The translations under genes and the position numbers were made by a program. A stretch of 64,000 nt of DNA from Peteryoungia aggregata LMG 23059 (GTDB lineage: Bacteria > Pseudomonadota > Alphaproteobacteria > Rhizobiales > Rhizobiaceae). Below the pieces are notes generated by a model, which saw only the letters and a program-made list of their open reading frames with translations, did not search any database and was not told the DNA's origin. Of the stretch, positions 59,537 through 64,000 are shown in pieces. Location of the stretch: contig NZ_JAUSUW010000001.1 in assembly GCF_030814435.1 (NCBI RefSeq), forward strand, positions 186,001-250,000, in the 5' to 3' direction. Position 1 is the stretch's first letter; every line of letters starts with the position of its first letter.

Positions 59537-60025
59537 ATGATCTGGATCGTCGCCGCAGCGCTGGCCCTGTTGCTGATCGAGCTTTTCCTGAGGCGGAGGC
59601 CCTGGGCGCTTGCCCTCACCGCCATGATCGCAGCGATCGGCATCATCGTCTGGATCTTCAGCGACAGCCAGTCGCGCCAGCATCTTGACGCGGTCTCGGC
59701 GGTCACGGTCAACGTTTCCGCCGATGGCAGGACGTGTGTTGATCCGGCTCTGCCTGTCGCCGCAGTCATCACCAACGGCTCCGGCAACGCCGTGAGCCGT
59801 CTGTCATTCGACCTGATCGGGCGACAGCAGGGCAAGTCGACCATCGCCTATCGCGGATATCTGCGGCACGATCAGATCATCGCCCCCGGGGCAACGATCA
59901 CGCGCTGCTATCCTCTGCTCTACCACGGCTTTGCCCATCCGCGACCGCAGATCATCGATGCGACGAAATACGAGTGGAGCGCCCATGTTTCGCTGATGAG
60001 CTTCGGCGAGCCTCCCGCCGAATAG
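59537..60025 (+). CDS. Hypothetical small inner-membrane protein
   Basis: A 162-aa protein I do not recognise. Two N-terminal hydrophobic helices (about residues 2-18 and 23-42) are followed by a soluble, probably periplasmic domain with a predicted beta structure (VTVNVSADGRTCVDPALPVAAVITNGSGNAVSRLSFDLIG) and two cysteines (C67 and C123) that could form a disulfide. It resembles proteins with a multidomain-copper or FxLYD-like beta fold only loosely, so no function is proposed. No strong ribosome site is seen, but codon use is normal for the region. It has no operon partner; convergent ATPase gene follows. Confidence 0.65.
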   Translation: MIWIVAAALALLLIELFLRRRPWALALTAMIAAIGIIVWIFSDSQSRQHLDAVSAVTVNVSADGRTCVDPALPVAAVITNGSGNAVSRLSFDLIGRQQGKSTIAYRGYLRHDQIIAPGATITRCYPLLYHGFAHPRPQIIDATKYEWSAHVSLMSFGEPPAE

Positions 60026-60073
60026 CGGCGGAAAGCCGGACACAGGGCAAGCGACGGACCGACCGCCGTGTCC

Positions 60074-61909
<1,836 letters not shown>

Positions 61910-61953
61910 ATCCCGTTCCCCTTTTTTTGTCTGTTCGAGATGTGGTTGTTCGT

Positions 61954-63117
61954 TCAGGCGGCCAGGGCCGTTTCGGCGAGCGTCACCCAATAGCTGATGC
62001 CATAGGGAATGACCTCGTCGTTGAAGTCATAGGCCGAATTGTGCAGGTTCGCCGTATCGCCGTTGCCGATGAAGACAAACGAGCCGGGGCGCGATTCCAG
62101 CATGTAGGAGAAATCCTCCGCGCCCATGGTCGGGGGGAAGGCATCGCTGACGGCATGATCACCAGCAACCTTGCGCATGATATCGATGGCGAAATCGGTT
62201 TCGGACGCATGGTTGAAGGTGACGGGATAGCCGCGATGATAGCGCAGCGTCGCCTTGGCGCCCATGGCCATGGCCACGCCGCTGGCGATCTCGCCGATAC
62301 GCGTCTCGGCCATCTGCCGCATCTCCGGCAGAAGCGTGCGCACGGTTCCCGAGAGCTTCACCATATCGGGAATGACGTTATAGGCATCGCCGCCATGGAT
62401 CTTGGTGACCGTAATGACGACCGAGCTCAAGGGATCAGCCTCGCGTGATGCGATCGACTGCAGCGCGACCACGACCTGGGAGGCCGCCAGCACCGGATCG
62501 ACGCTCTTATGCGGTTGCGCCGCGTGGCCGCTGCGGCCTTCGATCTCGATGTCAAACTGATCGGCCGCAGCCATGATCGAGCCCCTGCGCGTGGCGAAGG
62601 TGCCAACCGCCATGCCCGGATGATTGTGCATGCCGTACACTTCCTTAATGCCGAAATTCTCCATCATGCCGTCGGCGACCATTTCGCGCGCACCACCGCC
62701 GCCTTCTTCCGCTGGCTGGAAGATCACAGCAATTGAACCGCGGAAATTCCGGGTTTCGGCAAGATACTTGGCGGCACCCAGCAGCATGGCGGTGTGACCG
62801 TCATGGCCGCAGGCATGCATCTTGCCGGGCGTCTTGGAGGCCCAGGGCTTGCCGGACATTTCATGGATCGGCAGGGCATCCATGTCCGCACGGAAGCCGA
62901 CGACCGGTCCGTCGCCGCGATTGCCCTTGATGATGCCGACCACACCGGTACGGCCGATCCCCGTCTTTACCACGTCGCAGCCGAACTCCTTCAACTTCTC
63001 GGTGACAAAGGCTGCGGTGCCATGCACATCGAACAGGAGTTCTGGATTCTGGTGCAGGTGGCGGCGCCACTCAGCGACTTCGGGCTGAAGTTCGCTGGCA
63101 CGGTTGAGCACTGGCAT
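61954..63117 (-). CDS. M20D-family amidohydrolase (hippurate/N-acyl-amino-acid hydrolase type)
   Basis: A 387-aa metal-dependent amidohydrolase. RRHLHQNPELLFDVHGTAAFV, GFRADMDALPIHE, the metal-binding HACGHDGHTA (C103, H105), PAEEGGGGA (E137, E138), GMHNHPG and the late MGAEDFSYMLE are the standard HipO/AmhX motifs. AGAGGTTACTTTC precedes ATG 63117; the longer frame to 63213 extends into the promoter. It is 44 bases upstream of the fused peptide ATPase and divergent from a peptide-type binding protein, so it may hydrolyse the imported acylated amino acids or peptides. Confidence 0.95.
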   Translation of the reverse strand: MPVLNRASELQPEVAEWRRHLHQNPELLFDVHGTAAFVTEKLKEFGCDVVKTGIGRTGVVGIIKGNRGDGPVVGFRADMDALPIHEMSGKPWASKTPGKMHACGHDGHTAMLLGAAKYLAETRNFRGSIAVIFQPAEEGGGGAREMVADGMMENFGIKEVYGMHNHPGMAVGTFATRRGSIMAAADQFDIEIEGRSGHAAQPHKSVDPVLAASQVVVALQSIASREADPLSSVVITVTKIHGGDAYNVIPDMVKLSGTVRTLLPEMRQMAETRIGEIASGVAMAMGAKATLRYHRGYPVTFNHASETDFAIDIMRKVAGDHAVSDAFPPTMGAEDFSYMLESRPGSFVFIGNGDTANLHNSAYDFNDEVIPYGISYWVTLAETALAA

Positions 63118-63440
63118 GAAAGTAACCTCTTTTTGTCGTTGTTCCCCGCAGGATTTCGCGCATACTGTGCAGCGATGCGCAGCTTTGGCAAGCCGCAAAA
63201 TTCCATCTTGCATGGAAAATAGGCTTGTGTTTACATGGCCTAAATTTTAGCCAACCCGACGAAGACCAATTCGTCCGGGAACGCATGGCGCGACTCCGAA
63301 AGACGCCTTGAATTGAAAAACTTTCCTGTAATACCAAGACGATAGGTGGTTGACATTTCACCAATGGGCTGGCCACATCGCGGGCCGGCAATTCGGTTCA
63401 ACACCATGCCTGCAAACAAAAATAAATGGGGAATGAGCAC
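63118..63440. promoter_or_regulatory. Divergent promoter region between the M20D and binding-protein genes
   Basis: About 320 bases with no gene, noticeably AT-richer than the neighbours. A TTGACA box at 63350-63355 points toward the binding protein; the -10 at normal spacing (CCACAT) is poor. A partly symmetrical TGGCCTAAA-TTTTAGCCA stretch at 63236-63253 may be a regulator site. No adjacent regulator gene is visible. Confidence 0.4.
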
Positions 63441-64000
63441 ATGAACACTCGCAAACTGATGCTGGCGGCGTCTGCTGCCGCTTTCGCGCTGACGGCAGTA
63501 CCGGCCATGGCCGAACGCGGCACGGACGGCGACCTGAAGATCATCTTCTGGCAGGCGGTCTCGACGATGAACCCGTATCTGTCCGGGGGCACCAAGGAAG
63601 TCTACGCGGCCTCGATGGTCATCGAGCCGCTGGCCCGCTATGACGAAACAGGCGCACTGGTGCCGATGCTCGCCGTCGAGATCCCGACCGTCGAGAACGG
63701 CGGCGTTTCTGCCGACTTCAAGAGCGTGACCTGGAAGCTGAAGCCGGACCTCAAGTGGTCCGACGGCTCGGCTGTGACGGCTGACGACGTCATCTTCACC
63801 TGGAAATACTGCACGGCACCGGACGGCGGCTGCGCCCAGGGTGCCTATTTCGAAGGTGTGAGCAATGTCGAGGCCATCGACGCTTCCACGGTCAAGGTTT
63901 CCTTCTCCGAAGCCAAGCCCTATCCGTACAGCGCCTTTGTCGGTGGTCAGTCGCCGATCATCCAGGCCGCTCAGTTCAAGGATTGCCTGGGCCTCAAGGC
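63441..64000 (+). CDS. Peptide ABC transporter substrate-binding protein, family 5 (3' end missing)
   Basis: The first 186 codons of a periplasmic binding protein. MNTRKLMLAASAAAFALTAVPAMAER is a signal peptide (cleavage near AMA-ER). The mature start DLKIIFWQAVSTMNPYLSGG, VIEPLARYDETGALVPMLA and WKLKPDLKWSDGSAVTADDVIFTWKYC are the opening of the SBP_bac_5 domain. GGGGAATGAGCAC precedes ATG 63441. It is divergent from the M20D hydrolase and fused ATPase, and probably followed outside the window by the permeases of the same system. Confidence 0.95.
   Translation, partial: MNTRKLMLAASAAAFALTAVPAMAERGTDGDLKIIFWQAVSTMNPYLSGGTKEVYAASMVIEPLARYDETGALVPMLAVEIPTVENGGVSADFKSVTWKLKPDLKWSDGSAVTADDVIFTWKYCTAPDGGCAQGAYFEGVSNVEAIDASTVKVSFSEAKPYPYSAFVGGQSPIIQAAQFKDCLGLK

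Overview
The window looks like chromosomal DNA of a Rhizobiaceae-type alphaproteobacterium (Rhizobium/Agrobacterium/Allorhizobium group). The evidence is uniform high GC, many sugar, polyamine and peptide ABC importers each with its own regulator, a sitABCD metal importer behind a Mur-type palindrome, a RIME1-like element and several families of GC-rich palindromic intergenic repeats known from rhizobia. There is no phage, plasmid backbone, CRISPR array or rRNA, and I could not recognise a tRNA.

Layout. 1-3.5 kb: a truncated CHASE4-GGDEF-EAL protein and a nitroreductase divergent from an HxlR regulator. 3.5-12.6 kb: a glycoside/sugar catabolic block on the minus strand (RbsA-like ATPase, permease, binding protein, TIM-barrel isomerase, Gfo/Idh/MocA dehydrogenase, GH1 beta-glucosidase). 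It diverges from a LacI regulator, with a striking double operator between. 12.7-15 kb: a secreted NTF2-like protein divergent from a LysR regulator, then a GreA/GreB-like factor. 15.2-19.3 kb: xylose operon lacI-xylB-xylA. 19.4-23.1 kb: EmrAB-type efflux divergent from a TetR regulator. 23.2-25.9 kb: TerC and an SLC13-type permease. 26.3-29.4 kb: gltX, a RIME1-like element and a class II lysS.

29.4-30.5 kb: an unrecognised 214-aa ORF lies between the intact lysS 3' end and a second, decayed copy of the lysS 3' end plus its terminator. This is an insertion or duplication scar. 30.5-39.3 kb: an M20 peptidase, then a membrane-anchored His-rich low-complexity protein divergent from sitABCD (Mn/Fe uptake), followed by a lone arsA. 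39.3-42 kb: an EamA transporter divergent from a LysR regulator, and an AT-richer ORF with an Rx4H motif. 42-47.7 kb: a polyamine-type ABC importer plus gamma-aminobutyraldehyde dehydrogenase, gene for gene like E. coli ydcSTUV-patD.

47.7-60 kb: MarR-FUSC efflux pair, SH3 protein, GFA protein, transaldolase divergent from a SorC regulator, zinc-ribbon methyltransferase, shortened Ada-like protein, DUF2244, nth, a TetR regulator divergent from a glyoxalase-like gene broken by one in-frame TAG, an EI24/CysZ-like membrane protein, a nitrilase-family hydrolase and a small membrane protein. 60-64 kb: fused oligopeptide ABC ATPase and M20D amidohydrolase, divergent from a family 5 binding protein cut by the window end.

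Most transcription units follow one design: a regulator divergent from, or at the head of, its operon, with a readable palindrome between. The least explained items are the His-rich protein beside sitABCD, the lysS scar with its cargo ORF, the Rx4H ORF, the orphan arsA and the possible keto-glycoside route.
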